Under the pieces are notes generated by a model. That model had not been told where the DNA came from and did not search any database. It saw nothing but the letters and a program-made list of their open reading frames with translations. A stretch of DNA of 64,000 nucleotides, taken from contig CBDDBX010000016.1 in NCBI GenBank assembly GCA_965225955.1, forward strand, positions 1 to 64,000, in the 5' to 3' direction. Origin of the DNA: CBDDBX01 sp965225955 (GTDB lineage Bacteria; Acidobacteriota; Aminicenantia; UBA2199). Both the position numbers and the translations under genes were made by a program. Within the stretch, counting starts at the first letter, position 1. Every line of letters begins with the position of its first letter. This document shows positions 53,335 to 62,992 of this stretch, one piece after another.

Positions 53335-54148
53335 TTTTTACTCCTCTGTTAACAGGCAGCAGGAACTTCAGCATCCTGTTATCTATACAACTTTTACCTA
53401 TAACGCACTCAACTCCGTAAAGATGACTCAGATTTGCCTCGTTAAGCACATCCATTGCATCTCCCTCAACAATGACTTCACCCTCTTTTATCATCACGAC
53501 TTTTACTTTCAATCCATAATTCATAAAGTAGAAAAGGTGGTTTGGAAAATGTGTCGCCATTACCACAGTTTTATCCAGCTTCCCAACACAACCGGCGATC
53601 ATTTCAAGTACCATCAGTTCATTGCGGAAATCCAGATGTGAGGTTGGTTCATCCATAATAAATACCTCAGACTCCTGCACAAGGGCTCTCGCTACCATAA
53701 CAAGTTGCGCCTCTCCTCCGCTGAGTTCAGTAAAATATCTGTTTCTGAAACTTTCAAGACCTGTTATTTTCAATACTTTATCCACTATCTCAGTCTCTTT
53801 TCTGCCGGGACTTCTGAAGAGGGCAACCGAATGGGCTCTCCCCATACAGACCATATCAAATACAGAAAAGGGGAAAGTATAATTCTGGTGCTGTGGAATA
53901 GAGGCCATCAGTCTGGCTCTGTCTCCTGCAGTATACTTTTCCGCAATTTCGCCCTTATATTTTATCTCTCCGCTACTGAATTTTCTGAAACCCGTTATAC
54001 AATCAAGGATTGTTGTCTTCCCTGAACCGTTTGGCCCAAGAAGACATACAATTTCTCTATCCATAACATCGAAGGAGACATCTTTCAGAACAGATCTGTC
54101 ACCATAACCTGCGGAAACTTTGCTCAGTTCAATAACAGGTTTTACCAT
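53303..54148 (-). CDS. ABC importer ATPase (FepC/BtuD type)
   Basis: This 281-residue ATPase has Walker A GPNGSGKTT, the Q-loop ASIPQHQNYTF, signature LSGGEAQLVM, Walker B VFIMDEPTSHLD and H-loop VVMATHFPNH. It energises import through the FecCD-type permease. It overlaps the permease stop by seven bases upstream and the binding-protein start downstream, so the four genes form one tightly packed operon. Confidence 0.93.
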   Translation of the reverse strand: MVKPVIELSKVSAGYGDRSVLKDVSFDVMDREIVCLLGPNGSGKTTILDCITGFRKFSSGEIKYKGEIAEKYTAGDRARLMASIPQHQNYTFPFSVFDMVCMGRAHSVALFRSPGRKETEIVDKVLKITGLESFRNRYFTELSGGEAQLVMVARALVQESEVFIMDEPTSHLDFRNELMVLEMIAGCVGKLDKTVVMATHFPNHLFYFMNYGLKVKVVMIKEGEVIVEGDAMDVLNEANLSHLYGVECVIGKSCIDNRMLKFLLPVNRGVKNEEIFKSVDL

Positions 54149-55134
54149 TTACCACCTCTTGTTTGCTTAAGAAGCCAGATATAGAAAGGCCCCCCAATCA
54201 GTGATATAAGAATATTCAGAGGCAGCTCACTGCCTGTAATTACTCTGCCAACGCTATCTATGAATATAAGAAAAAAACCTCCAAACAGAATGCTCACAGG
54301 CATCAGAATTCTGTTATCATTACCAAAAACCATTCGTCCTATATGAGGAACAATGAGACCTATCCAGCCGATAATTCCACAAACAGATACAGCTCCGGCT
54401 GTAGCCATTGTTGAAAAAACAATAATAAGAGCTTTTGTAAAACCTGTGTTAACACCAAGAGCTGCAGCATCTTTGTCACCAAGAGATACAATATTCAGTC
54501 TCCATCTTATAGCAATAAGCCCTGTAAGGCCTGTGATTATAGGAATTGATGCAAATAACAGTGAATTGTAATCTGCCCGGGCAAGACTTCCCATTAACCA
54601 GAAAATAAGTGATGGGAGCTGATCATATGGGTCAGCTACATGTTTAAGAAAAGAGATTAATGCCGAAAATATGGTGGATATAATGACCCCTGCCAGAACT
54701 ATAGTTACCTTATCTGTTCTTTTGTAAATTCCTGCAATAAGAGCACATAGTACAACTGCCACAATACTAAAAAAAACAGAGAAGAAGTAGATGGGAGCAG
54801 TACTGCTGAAAAGAACTATTGCAAGTGCAGCTCCAAAACCTGCACCTGAACTGACTCCCAGTAGATTCGAGTCAACAAGGGGATTGTGAAAAAGCCCCTG
54901 AAGCGCTGCTCCGGCTCCTGCCAGCCCTGCACCGGCAATGACTCCCAGAAGAGCACGGGGGAGTCTGATCTCCCATATAAGAGTCTCCTTAATTGTGGTA
55001 TTGGAATAGCCTCCTGCAAGAATATCTATTACCTCTCCCACAGAGATTCCATATCTTCCGGTAAAGAGGGCAATCATTATGCCTGCCAGTGGCAGCAGGG
55101 CTGTTAAAGCAATTAAAATTTTCTTCCTGTCCAT
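54142..55134 (-). CDS. ABC importer permease (FecCD/BtuC type)
   Basis: This 330-residue protein has about nine to ten membrane helices and the FecCD signature: IRLPRALLGVIAGAGLAGAG near residue 56, NPLVDSNLLGVSSGAG, and GIIGWIGLIVPHIGRMVFGNDNR near the C-terminal part, which contacts the ATPase. It is the first gene of the importer operon, divergent from the TonB receptor, so both outer- and inner-membrane steps are encoded here. Confidence 0.93.
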   Translation of the reverse strand: MDRKKILIALTALLPLAGIMIALFTGRYGISVGEVIDILAGGYSNTTIKETLIWEIRLPRALLGVIAGAGLAGAGAALQGLFHNPLVDSNLLGVSSGAGFGAALAIVLFSSTAPIYFFSVFFSIVAVVLCALIAGIYKRTDKVTIVLAGVIISTIFSALISFLKHVADPYDQLPSLIFWLMGSLARADYNSLLFASIPIITGLTGLIAIRWRLNIVSLGDKDAAALGVNTGFTKALIIVFSTMATAGAVSVCGIIGWIGLIVPHIGRMVFGNDNRILMPVSILFGGFFLIFIDSVGRVITGSELPLNILISLIGGPFYIWLLKQTRGGKW

Positions 55135-55207
55135 TGATTACCAATCAGCATAACTCTTATACATGATATCCCCGGATTATGCAATTTCCCGCAATAGACA
55201 GGTGGTA

Positions 55208-55235
55208 TTGATTAAAAAAAATGAATAAATATGAT
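55208..55235 (+). promoter_or_regulatory. Sigma-70-type promoter of TonB receptor gene
   Basis: TTGATT and TATGAT are separated by 16 bases, about 110 bases ahead of the receptor ATG. Transcription from here would produce a leader of about 105 bases, which folds as described for the next feature. Confidence 0.45.
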
Positions 55236-55253
55236 ACAATGCAGTTTCTCCGA

Positions 55254-55322
55254 GAACAGATTACTAAAACAACCTGTCATGTGTCTGTTCCGTCAGGGCC
55301 TTGAGGGAAACTTCACTGCCTG
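55254..55322 (+). ncRNA. Structured 5' leader of TonB receptor mRNA (riboswitch-like)
   Basis: Two hairpins are visible: GAACAGA (55254-55260) with TCTGTTC (55284-55290), and CAGG (55294-55297) with CCTG (55319-55322) enclosing a TGAGG-GAAA-CTTCA tetraloop hairpin (55302-55315). The second is followed 13 bases later by the ribosome binding site. I compared it by eye with the cobalamin riboswitch core and found no match. It could be a ligand-binding leader of another class, or simply a stable 5' end. Confidence 0.35.
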
Positions 55323-55346
55323 CCGTATTTGCAAAGGAGAGATTCA

Positions 55347-57281
55347 ATGTATAGATTTGTTTATTTACTTATTTTAACCCTTATTATTTCCCCTTCACTC
55401 TTCTCTGAAGACAAAACAGATAAGAAAAAAGAGGAAAAACTGAAGGTTATGTTTGAGGATTCAATTGTTGTAAAAGGGGAAGTTGTTTCTGAAACTGCTA
55501 CGGTTTCACAGGTAACTGCCAAAGAGATAAAGGCCAGAGGTGTAAAAAACGTAGCAGAAGCTCTTCGTCTTATTCCGGGTTCTAATATAAGAACCGGTTC
55601 AAAAGGAGAAGCTTATATAAGACTAAGAGGCCTCAATCAGAGAAATGTTGCAGTTCTGATCGACGGTATCCCAGTTTCATCACCTTATGACGGTCAGATA
55701 GATCTTAATACTATTCCTGCTACATCTATAGAAAGAATAGAAGTAGTTAAAGGCGCAGGCTCAGTTATGTATGGAGCTGATGCAATGGGTGGTGTTATCA
55801 ACATAATTACTAAAAAGAGTAATGGTGCAAAAGCAATCAATCTCAATGCTGAGTTTGGAGGCGGTAAAACAGCCAACCTGGGAGTAGGACTCCAGGGATC
55901 AGTTGGTAAAATCCGCTACCTCTTTAATGGTAACTATTCTAATCAGGACTATTTTACTCTGTCTGATGACTACAAACCTACAAAGAACCAGCCAGACGAC
56001 GAGAGAGTAAACAGTGACAGAAAAGTTTTTAATGGTCAGCTTACTCTTGGATGGGACATGGGAGAAACCGGCAGAGCTGCTGTTACCTTCAGACATGTCG
56101 ATCAGGAGAGAGGTTTTCCTGTAAATGATTATGACAAAAAACCAAGATACTGGAGATTCAACGACTGGCAGCAGGGTGGGGTTGATTTTCTCTACGATGT
56201 TGATTCAGGTATTGGTTCATTTAAAGTTAAAGCTTACTATGAGTACATGAACAATGTTCTTGACAGCTATGATGATGCTACATTTACAACTCAGGATGGT
56301 AAGAAAAGCTATACTGATACAATGAAGAACAGTGCTGTTGGTGCAGATATATTCTTCAAGAGACATATTGGTGATAAACTCTTTGCCAAAACTGCCCTCA
56401 GATTCAGATATGATCACAATAAGAGCCAGGACGATGTAGGAGAAGAGTGGTCAAAGTATAACCAGCAGATTCTTTCTGTTCCCATAGAATTTGAATACAA
56501 GCTATTTAAATCTCTTACTGTTACTGCCGGTTCATCAATTGACTTCAAGTTCTTCAAAAGACCTGACAACGATGAGAGAGAAACAATCAGCTCATTTAAT
56601 CCTCAGGCAGCAATACTTTTCAGCGCAACAGAGGATCTGAGGTTCAAAGCAGCTATATCAAAAAAGACAAGATTCCCTTCAATGCGTGAACTTTTTTCAG
56701 GTACCAGTGGTAACCCGGATCTGGAACCAATGAAAGCCAATATTTATGAAGCTGGTGTTGAATTTGATGCTACCGATGACATTACTCTGTCAGCAACTGT
56801 ATTCAAAAATGACGTTAAAAACCTTATTAGTAAAAAGAGTAAAAAAGATCTCTACAGAAATATTGATGAAGCTGTATTTGAAGGGTTCGAATGTGGTTTT
56901 GAATGGAGTCTCAGCAACCTCTTCACTCTCAACTCTTTCTACACATATCTTGATTCAGAAGATAAAACCTCAAAAACTCAGGAGAGTGTTGAGTACAGAC
57001 CAAAACATAAGATTGATGTGTCAGGTATTCTGAGTCTTCCTGCAGATATTCTGCTGAGTATTAACCTGAGCAGTGTCTCTTCACAAACATACTATGAAGA
57101 TGATGAAGCAAGAAAACTTGATCCTTACGCAGTTCTGAACATGAAGATTTCAAAAAGCTTTGGTAAAAGAGTATCACTGCACCTTACAGTGAAAAACCTC
57201 TTTGATAAAAACTACTACCAGAGTGAAGGTAATCCAAGAGAAGGACGCATGATTTATGCTGGAATCAGCACTTCTCTCTAA
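55347..57281 (+). CDS. TonB-dependent outer-membrane receptor
   Basis: This 644-residue receptor has a signal peptide, a plug domain (VAEALRLIPGSNIRTGSKGEAYIRLRG, then NVAVLIDGIPV and IERIEVVKGAGSVMYGADAMGGVINIITKK, split by strand turns) and a 22-strand-type barrel ending GISTSL. FRHVDQ and FKAAISKKTRFPSMRELFSG are typical of vitamin B12, haem or siderophore receptors. The ATG at 55347 follows GGAGAG. It is divergent from a FecCD-type importer. The ligand cannot be read from sequence. Confidence 0.9.
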   Translation: MYRFVYLLILTLIISPSLFSEDKTDKKKEEKLKVMFEDSIVVKGEVVSETATVSQVTAKEIKARGVKNVAEALRLIPGSNIRTGSKGEAYIRLRGLNQRNVAVLIDGIPVSSPYDGQIDLNTIPATSIERIEVVKGAGSVMYGADAMGGVINIITKKSNGAKAINLNAEFGGGKTANLGVGLQGSVGKIRYLFNGNYSNQDYFTLSDDYKPTKNQPDDERVNSDRKVFNGQLTLGWDMGETGRAAVTFRHVDQERGFPVNDYDKKPRYWRFNDWQQGGVDFLYDVDSGIGSFKVKAYYEYMNNVLDSYDDATFTTQDGKKSYTDTMKNSAVGADIFFKRHIGDKLFAKTALRFRYDHNKSQDDVGEEWSKYNQQILSVPIEFEYKLFKSLTVTAGSSIDFKFFKRPDNDERETISSFNPQAAILFSATEDLRFKAAISKKTRFPSMRELFSGTSGNPDLEPMKANIYEAGVEFDATDDITLSATVFKNDVKNLISKKSKKDLYRNIDEAVFEGFECGFEWSLSNLFTLNSFYTYLDSEDKTSKTQESVEYRPKHKIDVSGILSLPADILLSINLSSVSSQTYYEDDEARKLDPYAVLNMKISKSFGKRVSLHLTVKNLFDKNYYQSEGNPREGRMIYAGISTSL

Positions 57282-57313
57282 AACTGTCAAAGTTCAAACT
57301 TTAAAGTTATAAA

Positions 57314-57337
57314 GAAGCCGCCCAACCGGGCGGCTTC
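57314..57337. terminator. Bidirectional terminator between TonB receptor and subtilase
   Basis: GAAGCCGCCC and GGGCGGCTTC form a perfect 10-bp stem with a 4-base loop between the convergent genes, with ATATTTTCTTC downstream on the plus strand. Confidence 0.85.
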
Positions 57338-57363
57338 CATATTTTCTTCAATCTTAATCTTCT

Positions 57364-59208
57364 CTAAATTGAATCAGAAGTTTCGTTATTCAGGGACGCG
57401 TTGTAGGTCAGCGTTCCGTGTGTAACGTTATTAACAGTTATTGTGAAGGTACCATTACCCCAGCTATATCCTGACTGGAACTGTACCTGGCCACTACTGT
57501 TTGTTGCTCCACTACTTGTACCACTTGCTTTACCACTCCAGGTAATAGATACATTTGCATTCTCTACAGGATTTCCTGCTGTATCTTTAATGGTTATGGT
57601 TGCTTTTGCATAGTATAGCCACCATGAAGAGTGCTTTGTCATAGCAATATTAAATACGTAACACTCTGTTGTTGAGCCACTTGTTACAGTAACAGACTGC
57701 TGACTTGTATTTGTTGCACCATCATTATCTGTAACTTTCAGAGATACATTGTAAGTTCCTGAAGAAGCATAAGTGTGTATTGGGTTCTGAATAGTTGACG
57801 TATTTCCATCTCCAAAATTCCATTCCCATGCTACAACTGAGCCATTGGAATCAGTACTCTGATCTGTGAAACTTACAGCCAGCTGATTTTTAGTGTAAGC
57901 GAAATTTGAAACAGGTGCGGTATTACCTCCACCATTTGCTGCCTGAACTGCAGCATAGGCATTCACCAGACCATAACCGAACTGATTGTCTTTACCTGCA
58001 GCACCAATATCTGTAGCTGTGTTATACAGGATATTTTTGATGTCAGAGTTTGATAGTGAACTGTTGGCAGATTTTACAAGAGCAGCAACACCTGCTACGT
58101 GAGGCGCAGCCATTGAAGTACCTGCCATGAAGTAGTATCCGTCTCCATTTGAACCGATAGTATTCTGCAATACCATATCGTCATAGCCATCACCATTGTT
58201 ATCACCACTGTCTCCACCAGGAGCAGCTATGTCGATTGTAGTACCATAATTTGAGTAAGAAGCACGATTGTCATTATAATCTGTAGCACTTACTGAGATA
58301 CAGTTTGCATATGCAGCAGGATAGAAGGGAGTGCTGACATTATCATTACCAGCAGCACATACTATAACTACACCTTTATTCCATGCATAATTGATGGCAT
58401 TTTCAAGAATAGTACTGCTTGATGAACCACCAAGACTGAGATTAATTACATCTGCTCCATTATCAGCAGCCCAGTAGATAGAATCTGCTATATCTGAGTT
58501 TGTACCGGTTCCCTGAGCACTCAATACCTTAAGTGGCATAATTTTAGCGTTATAAGCTACACCTGTACAACCGATGGAGTTGTTTGTAGACTGGGCAACT
58601 GTACCAGCTACATGAGAACCATGCCCCTGGTCATCTGTAGGATCATTATCATTATTTACAAAATCGTAGCCTGCTACAAATGTTGTGTTTGCAAGATCAG
58701 GAAGACTCTGCTTAACCCCGGTATCAATAACAGCAACTGTAACACCGGTTCCTGTAGCAAGATCCCACGCATTCTCCATACCAATCTTAGGCATATGCCA
58801 CTGATACTGATAGTACTGATCGTTTGGCACGCCAAAAGCATAAGCATAGCTATTCTGTTCTACATGCAGAATGCCTGCTTCTGCAAGAAGCTTCTGCATC
58901 AGATCTGTAATTGCTCCGGCATATTTACCCTTTTTAAATACTGAAAAGGCTCCAGGCTTTACACTATCCTTTACTTTAACCATACCGAAAGCTTTGATAA
59001 TTTTCTCAGTAATCTGCCCTGCCAGACCACTTTTGAATTTAACTACCACCTGATCTTCAGTAAGGGCTGCTCTACCCTGAATTTTCAGAGATTCTACATT
59101 AAATTGTGCTGAATCAACCTTGATCAGATGCTCTTCTGTAGCAAATCCTGGTGTTAAAAGAGCAATTGTTAAAAACGCAACGATAAAAAAACCCAACAAC
59201 TTTCTCAT
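57364..59208 (-). CDS. Secreted subtilisin-family (S8) protease with PKD domain
   Basis: This 614-residue protein is a secreted protease. After a signal peptide and a propeptide (to about 140) comes the S8 catalytic domain with Asp162 (VAVIDTG), His196 (GHGSHVAG) and Ser365 (GTSMAAPH). A PKD domain (about 430-510, VAWEWNFGDGNTST) and an Ig-like C-terminal domain (about 515-614) follow. Such proteases digest proteins outside the cell and supply peptides and amino acids. A paralog begins at the right edge (63026-64000). The two share domain order and most motifs. Confidence 0.93.
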   Translation of the reverse strand: MRKLLGFFIVAFLTIALLTPGFATEEHLIKVDSAQFNVESLKIQGRAALTEDQVVVKFKSGLAGQITEKIIKAFGMVKVKDSVKPGAFSVFKKGKYAGAITDLMQKLLAEAGILHVEQNSYAYAFGVPNDQYYQYQWHMPKIGMENAWDLATGTGVTVAVIDTGVKQSLPDLANTTFVAGYDFVNNDNDPTDDQGHGSHVAGTVAQSTNNSIGCTGVAYNAKIMPLKVLSAQGTGTNSDIADSIYWAADNGADVINLSLGGSSSSTILENAINYAWNKGVVIVCAAGNDNVSTPFYPAAYANCISVSATDYNDNRASYSNYGTTIDIAAPGGDSGDNNGDGYDDMVLQNTIGSNGDGYYFMAGTSMAAPHVAGVAALVKSANSSLSNSDIKNILYNTATDIGAAGKDNQFGYGLVNAYAAVQAANGGGNTAPVSNFAYTKNQLAVSFTDQSTDSNGSVVAWEWNFGDGNTSTIQNPIHTYASSGTYNVSLKVTDNDGATNTSQQSVTVTSGSTTECYVFNIAMTKHSSWWLYYAKATITIKDTAGNPVENANVSITWSGKASGTSSGATNSSGQVQFQSGYSWGNGTFTITVNNVTHGTLTYNASLNNETSDSI

Positions 59209-59503
59209 ACTGCCTCCTATATTGTTTAATTGTTAAAACACCAACTACTTCTCAACTATTTGCTCATAAATATAGTTTAACAAAAACCAAATGTCTCCAT
59301 TTTTCTGAATATTTTTCATATTTAACTGAATATTATTTGCAATTTATCTTTTTTTACTATCTGAAAAAGGCTATATACTTTAATTTTCCGAAGACTGATA
59401 TTTCAGAAAGAAATGAAACGTTTTTTCACTGACGATAGTAAACTGACAATGAAATCCAGCGTTGTCACCCAAATTTGTTTTAATAATTGAAACAAAAAAA
59501 AGC

Positions 59504-59971
59504 CTATGTCAAATCTGCTTCCGATAAGTTAAAGGTCCTGTCACTATTCCACCCTTTTGCAGATTGAGGGTTAAATTTGAGAAGCACATAATCTTCATCA
59601 TTTTTACCTCCGGGATAGTACTGAACCCAGTCATCCTGCCAGAATTCATTCTTAAGTCTTTTGTCCTCTATAATATCAATAGTACCCAGAATCATGACAC
59701 CAAATGAGTTCCATGCATTACAGAAATATACAGAGACACAGTTGTTCTCTCTGATCTGCGCCATCTTTCCTGAAGAGTTATTAGTAGTAAAGAAGGCTGC
59801 AAGGCTACGGCTGTATTTTTTAAAGTTCTTAATCTGCTTCGGGAACTTTTCACGACATCTCAGGTTAAATACAGCTCTGGTATCAGGAAAACCTCTTGAA
59901 TCTATTGTTGACAGGATAGCTACCTGAGACTCTTCAATAAGCTCTACACACTTTTCTACTACTTCTTCCAT
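59504..59971 (-). CDS. Pyridoxamine 5'-phosphate oxidase-like FMN-binding protein
   Basis: This 155-residue protein has the split-barrel FMN-binding fold of the PNPOx-like/general stress protein 26 group: VAILSTIDSRGFPDTRAV, then RSLAAFFTTNNSSGKMAQIRENN and VSVYFCNAWNSFGVMILGTI. True pyridoxine oxidase motifs are absent. Function is unknown; the group often binds FMN or F420-like cofactors. It sits alone. Confidence 0.83.
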   Translation of the reverse strand: MEEVVEKCVELIEESQVAILSTIDSRGFPDTRAVFNLRCREKFPKQIKNFKKYSRSLAAFFTTNNSSGKMAQIRENNCVSVYFCNAWNSFGVMILGTIDIIEDKRLKNEFWQDDWVQYYPGGKNDEDYVLLKFNPQSAKGWNSDRTFNLSEADLT

Positions 59972-60258
59972 TTATTCTCCATTATGATCTGGTACCTGAA
60001 TTAAAAGTATTCAGACAGAAATCTTCTTCTATTATATATATGATTATGTGTTTTACTCAACATATTCATTTTTTTTAACAACAAGTCCAAATTTAAGTAT
60101 TGAACTATACTTTATAATATGATAAAACTCAACAGCTGCAAGAGAAAATTGTTTATTATTAACGGAAACCGCAAAACAGTCAGGGGAAAGGAGACTGATT
60201 CCAGAGATAAGCAATGTTTCTCAAAACAAAACAAAATAGATAAAACAAGGAGATGAAA

Positions 60259-60804
60259 ATGAGAAAATTAACAACTATCACAATGATTCTTTCCCTTATT
60301 CTTTTTGCAGGAGCCTGCAAAAAGAGCAGTAACAACTCCAACAATTCAGGTAATACAGACAAGCCTGCAGGAACAGTTGGAGGAGAAGCAATCAATATTA
60401 CAGAGACTGATTCCAATGGAACAGCTTTTAGTCTTGAATCCTTCAAGGGTAAAGTAATACTGCTGAGTTTCAGTGCATACTGGTGTGGCCCGTGTCAGAT
60501 GGAAGCTAAAGAGTTACCTGCAATATACAACAAGTATAAAGCTCAGGGACTTGAGATTGTTCAGTGTCTTTTCCAGGATCTGGATAGAAGTGCTGCAACT
60601 CAGGAAACACTTCAGAAGTGGGCTCAGGAGTTTGGCATAAACTTTACTCTTATTTCCGACCCGGACACGTCTTCAGTCGATGCATACAAAGTGCAGGGTA
60701 TTCCTCACAATGTGATAATAGACAAAAACTTTGTAATTAGAAAAATTGAGGCAGGTTTCCCCGGAACTGCTGCACTGAGTGCTGAAATAGAGAAATATCT
60801 ATAG
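60259..60804 (+). CDS. Thioredoxin-like (TlpA-type) lipoprotein
   Basis: This 181-residue lipoprotein has a signal ending FAGAC, a Ser/Asn-rich linker (KKSSNNSNNSGNTDK) and a thioredoxin fold with the redox pair in YWCGPCQMEAKELP (C-G-P-C). The cis-Pro region is QGIPHNVIID. It should reduce or oxidise disulfides outside the cytoplasm. The ATG at 60259 is preferred because AAGGAG lies six bases upstream. It is followed after eight bases by a second thioredoxin-like gene and then a DUF6029 barrel gene. Confidence 0.88.
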   Translation: MRKLTTITMILSLILFAGACKKSSNNSNNSGNTDKPAGTVGGEAINITETDSNGTAFSLESFKGKVILLSFSAYWCGPCQMEAKELPAIYNKYKAQGLEIVQCLFQDLDRSAATQETLQKWAQEFGINFTLISDPDTSSVDAYKVQGIPHNVIIDKNFVIRKIEAGFPGTAALSAEIEKYL

Positions 60805-60812
60805 GTTGCAAT

Positions 60813-61304
60813 ATGAAAAGAACAGTACTGATTACAGCTCTGCTGATACTTCTGTGCACATTCACTACAGCAGGTACAATCAATGATTTTACTTTAAAAA
60901 GAACTGACGGCTCCACTTTTACTCTTTCAGAAATAAAAGGTAAAAAGATCGTCGTTATAGACTTCTGGGCTACATGGTGTAAGCCCTGTAAAAAGTATAT
61001 GAAAAAGCTGCAGAAGATCAGCACAAAATACAAAGATAGTGTAGAAGTAGTTGCTATATCAATTGATGATACTTCTGCATTTTCAAGAGTAGACAGCTAC
61101 ATAAAAGGCAAAAGGTTTACTTTCACAGTTCTGCTGGATCCGGACAGGTCCGTTGCAAAATCCCTGAATCCGGCACTACGGGTCCCCTTTACCATGGTAA
61201 TGGATAAAGAGGGCAAAGTTATCTGGACACACACAGGATATATGCCGGGTGATGAGAGGGAACTGGAAAAAGAGCTTAAGAAGCTGATCGATAGTAAGAG
61301 ATAG
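60813..61304 (+). CDS. Exported thioredoxin-like (TlpA/ResA-type) protein
   Basis: This 163-residue protein has a signal peptide (ILLCTFTTAG) and a thioredoxin fold with WATWCKPCKKYM (C-K-P-C) and LRVPFTMVMDKEG, including the cis-Pro. Its Lys in the active site differs from the Gly in the previous gene, so the redox potentials probably differ. It lies between the TlpA-like lipoprotein and the DUF6029 protein in one operon, and may act on the barrel or other disulfide substrates. Confidence 0.88.
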   Translation: MKRTVLITALLILLCTFTTAGTINDFTLKRTDGSTFTLSEIKGKKIVVIDFWATWCKPCKKYMKKLQKISTKYKDSVEVVAISIDDTSAFSRVDSYIKGKRFTFTVLLDPDRSVAKSLNPALRVPFTMVMDKEGKVIWTHTGYMPGDERELEKELKKLIDSKR

Positions 61305-61308
61305 TACA

Positions 61309-62703
61309 ATGACTATCAGAAAACTTTCGGCTCTGTTTATAATTACTCTTCTGCTACTGACAGTTCCCGCTATAGCTTTTGATATAGGAGATGTATCTTT
61401 CTATATAACCTCTGAAACCCTCTACAATTACAATAAACTGGCAAATAAGAAGAATCAGTATCACCAGTCAGTATCAATTCTTACCAACTATAAGAAGTGG
61501 TCTGCCGGCTTTACCCTGAGATCTAAAAACTTCTTTAAACAGACTCCTAATGAAACGAGAGGAAGTAACGACTTTGACCTTTACAGAAAATATGTTGAAT
61601 ACACAACTCCTGATCTCAAAATAACTGCAGGCAACTTCTTTACTCTCATAGGAAGGGGACTTGTTCTTTCTGTTATGGAGGACTCAGAGATACTCAGAGA
61701 GCGTACAATGCTTGGAGGAAATATAAGCTACAATCGTGGGGCCTTTAACATCAGGGCTGTTGCAGGTAACCTTAAATCCGAAACTGAGAATCAGGAATGG
61801 ACCGTCGCAGGAGGTGAGGTAATCTTTGAATATGTGAAAAATCACAGAATCGGAGCTCACTTCAGTTTTATTGATGATGTAAAAAGTTTTAAACAGCTTG
61901 GCACACGCTATACATCTTCAGTAAGCCTCTCAGGTAGTCGGTTTCTGAAACATTTCAGTTATAATGCTGAGGTAGCGCTGCTCCATTTTAATGATGGAGA
62001 CATGGATAACGGATACGGGGCATTTGCCAATATAACCTATAGCCGGGGAGGATTCACTTCAATGGTTGAGTTCAGAAAATACAATAAGTTTGACAATGAA
62101 CTCAACAATCCCCCTGTAGGAGATGGGCCAGATGAGTTCACAACGCTTCAGGATTCAACTGGTGGCAGATTATATCTCCAATATGCCTTTTTTGAACCTG
62201 ATATAACTATCTTCTTTAATGCCGGAAGATATACTGAATACGGTTTTACAGGCAACCACTTCTTTGGAGGAGTTAAACTGGAAGATTTTAAGGATAAATT
62301 TTCATTTACTGCCTCTTATGGTGTAAGAGATATTCAGTATCCGGTAAAAAGGAGTGAATTACACCTTATCTATCAGTTAACAGATACCTGGAGTATTGAT
62401 CTGGATTACAAAGACAAGAGATATGAGGATGGGAATTTCAAATTTACTGAAACAGACCATACAGTACAGGTCTCATGTTCTCCACTCTTTTCTATATTTT
62501 TTCTGCACCAGTATTCTCATGCGAAGATAATAGACAGAAATCATTTCTACAGTGGTGGACTGAAGGTAAATATCCAGAGTAACACCTCTGCGGAAATAAG
62601 TATTGGTACGATAAGAGGAGGGCAGATCTGTTCAGGTGGACAGTGTTATCAGGCTCCTCCATTTAAGGGAGTTAAGTTCTCTCTTCTACACATTTTTAAG
62701 TGA
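61309..62703 (+). CDS. DUF6029-type outer-membrane beta-barrel protein
   Basis: This 464-residue protein has a signal peptide (to about residue 24) and a beta-barrel pattern, ending in VKFSLLHIFK. ISYNRGAFNIRAVAGN and AGNFFTLIGRGLVLSV fit the DUF6029 group. A Cys pair near the C-terminus (QICSGGQCYQAPPF) could form a disulfide, in keeping with the two thioredoxin-like genes just upstream. Function is unknown. The operon gap is only four bases. Confidence 0.78.
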   Translation: MTIRKLSALFIITLLLLTVPAIAFDIGDVSFYITSETLYNYNKLANKKNQYHQSVSILTNYKKWSAGFTLRSKNFFKQTPNETRGSNDFDLYRKYVEYTTPDLKITAGNFFTLIGRGLVLSVMEDSEILRERTMLGGNISYNRGAFNIRAVAGNLKSETENQEWTVAGGEVIFEYVKNHRIGAHFSFIDDVKSFKQLGTRYTSSVSLSGSRFLKHFSYNAEVALLHFNDGDMDNGYGAFANITYSRGGFTSMVEFRKYNKFDNELNNPPVGDGPDEFTTLQDSTGGRLYLQYAFFEPDITIFFNAGRYTEYGFTGNHFFGGVKLEDFKDKFSFTASYGVRDIQYPVKRSELHLIYQLTDTWSIDLDYKDKRYEDGNFKFTETDHTVQVSCSPLFSIFFLHQYSHAKIIDRNHFYSGGLKVNIQSNTSAEISIGTIRGGQICSGGQCYQAPPFKGVKFSLLHIFK

Positions 62704-62767
62704 CATTATTAAGGGATCTTTTTTACAGAGAGATTCCTTCTTAAGTAAATTAAGTTTCTGAAAATCA

Positions 62768-62789
62768 GAGGCGCTGTCATCAGCGCCTC
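62768..62789 (+). terminator. Hairpin after DUF6029 operon
   Basis: GAGGCGCTG and CAGCGCCTC form a perfect 9-bp stem with a 4-base loop, 64 bases after the DUF6029 stop. No U-run follows on the plus strand. Confidence 0.55.
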
Positions 62790-62992
62790 AAAACGAAATA
62801 AAACATTTGTCCATGGAGTTACAATGAAAAATCGACTTTACCCTTATAAGTCGATTCAGCTATCATTATCCTTACATTAACAGTAGAACACAGATACAAC
62901 AAACTGTCAATTAATTAAATTTTATTTACTAGTAAAACTTTTTTACTAAATCTATATTGAATTTTCCAGTTAAAATCCGGGATAAACAGAAA

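Noticed and set aside
55135..55346. Cobalamin riboswitch ahead of the TonB receptor
   Set aside because: I looked for the conserved B12-box core and did not find it; only a generic structured leader can be supported.
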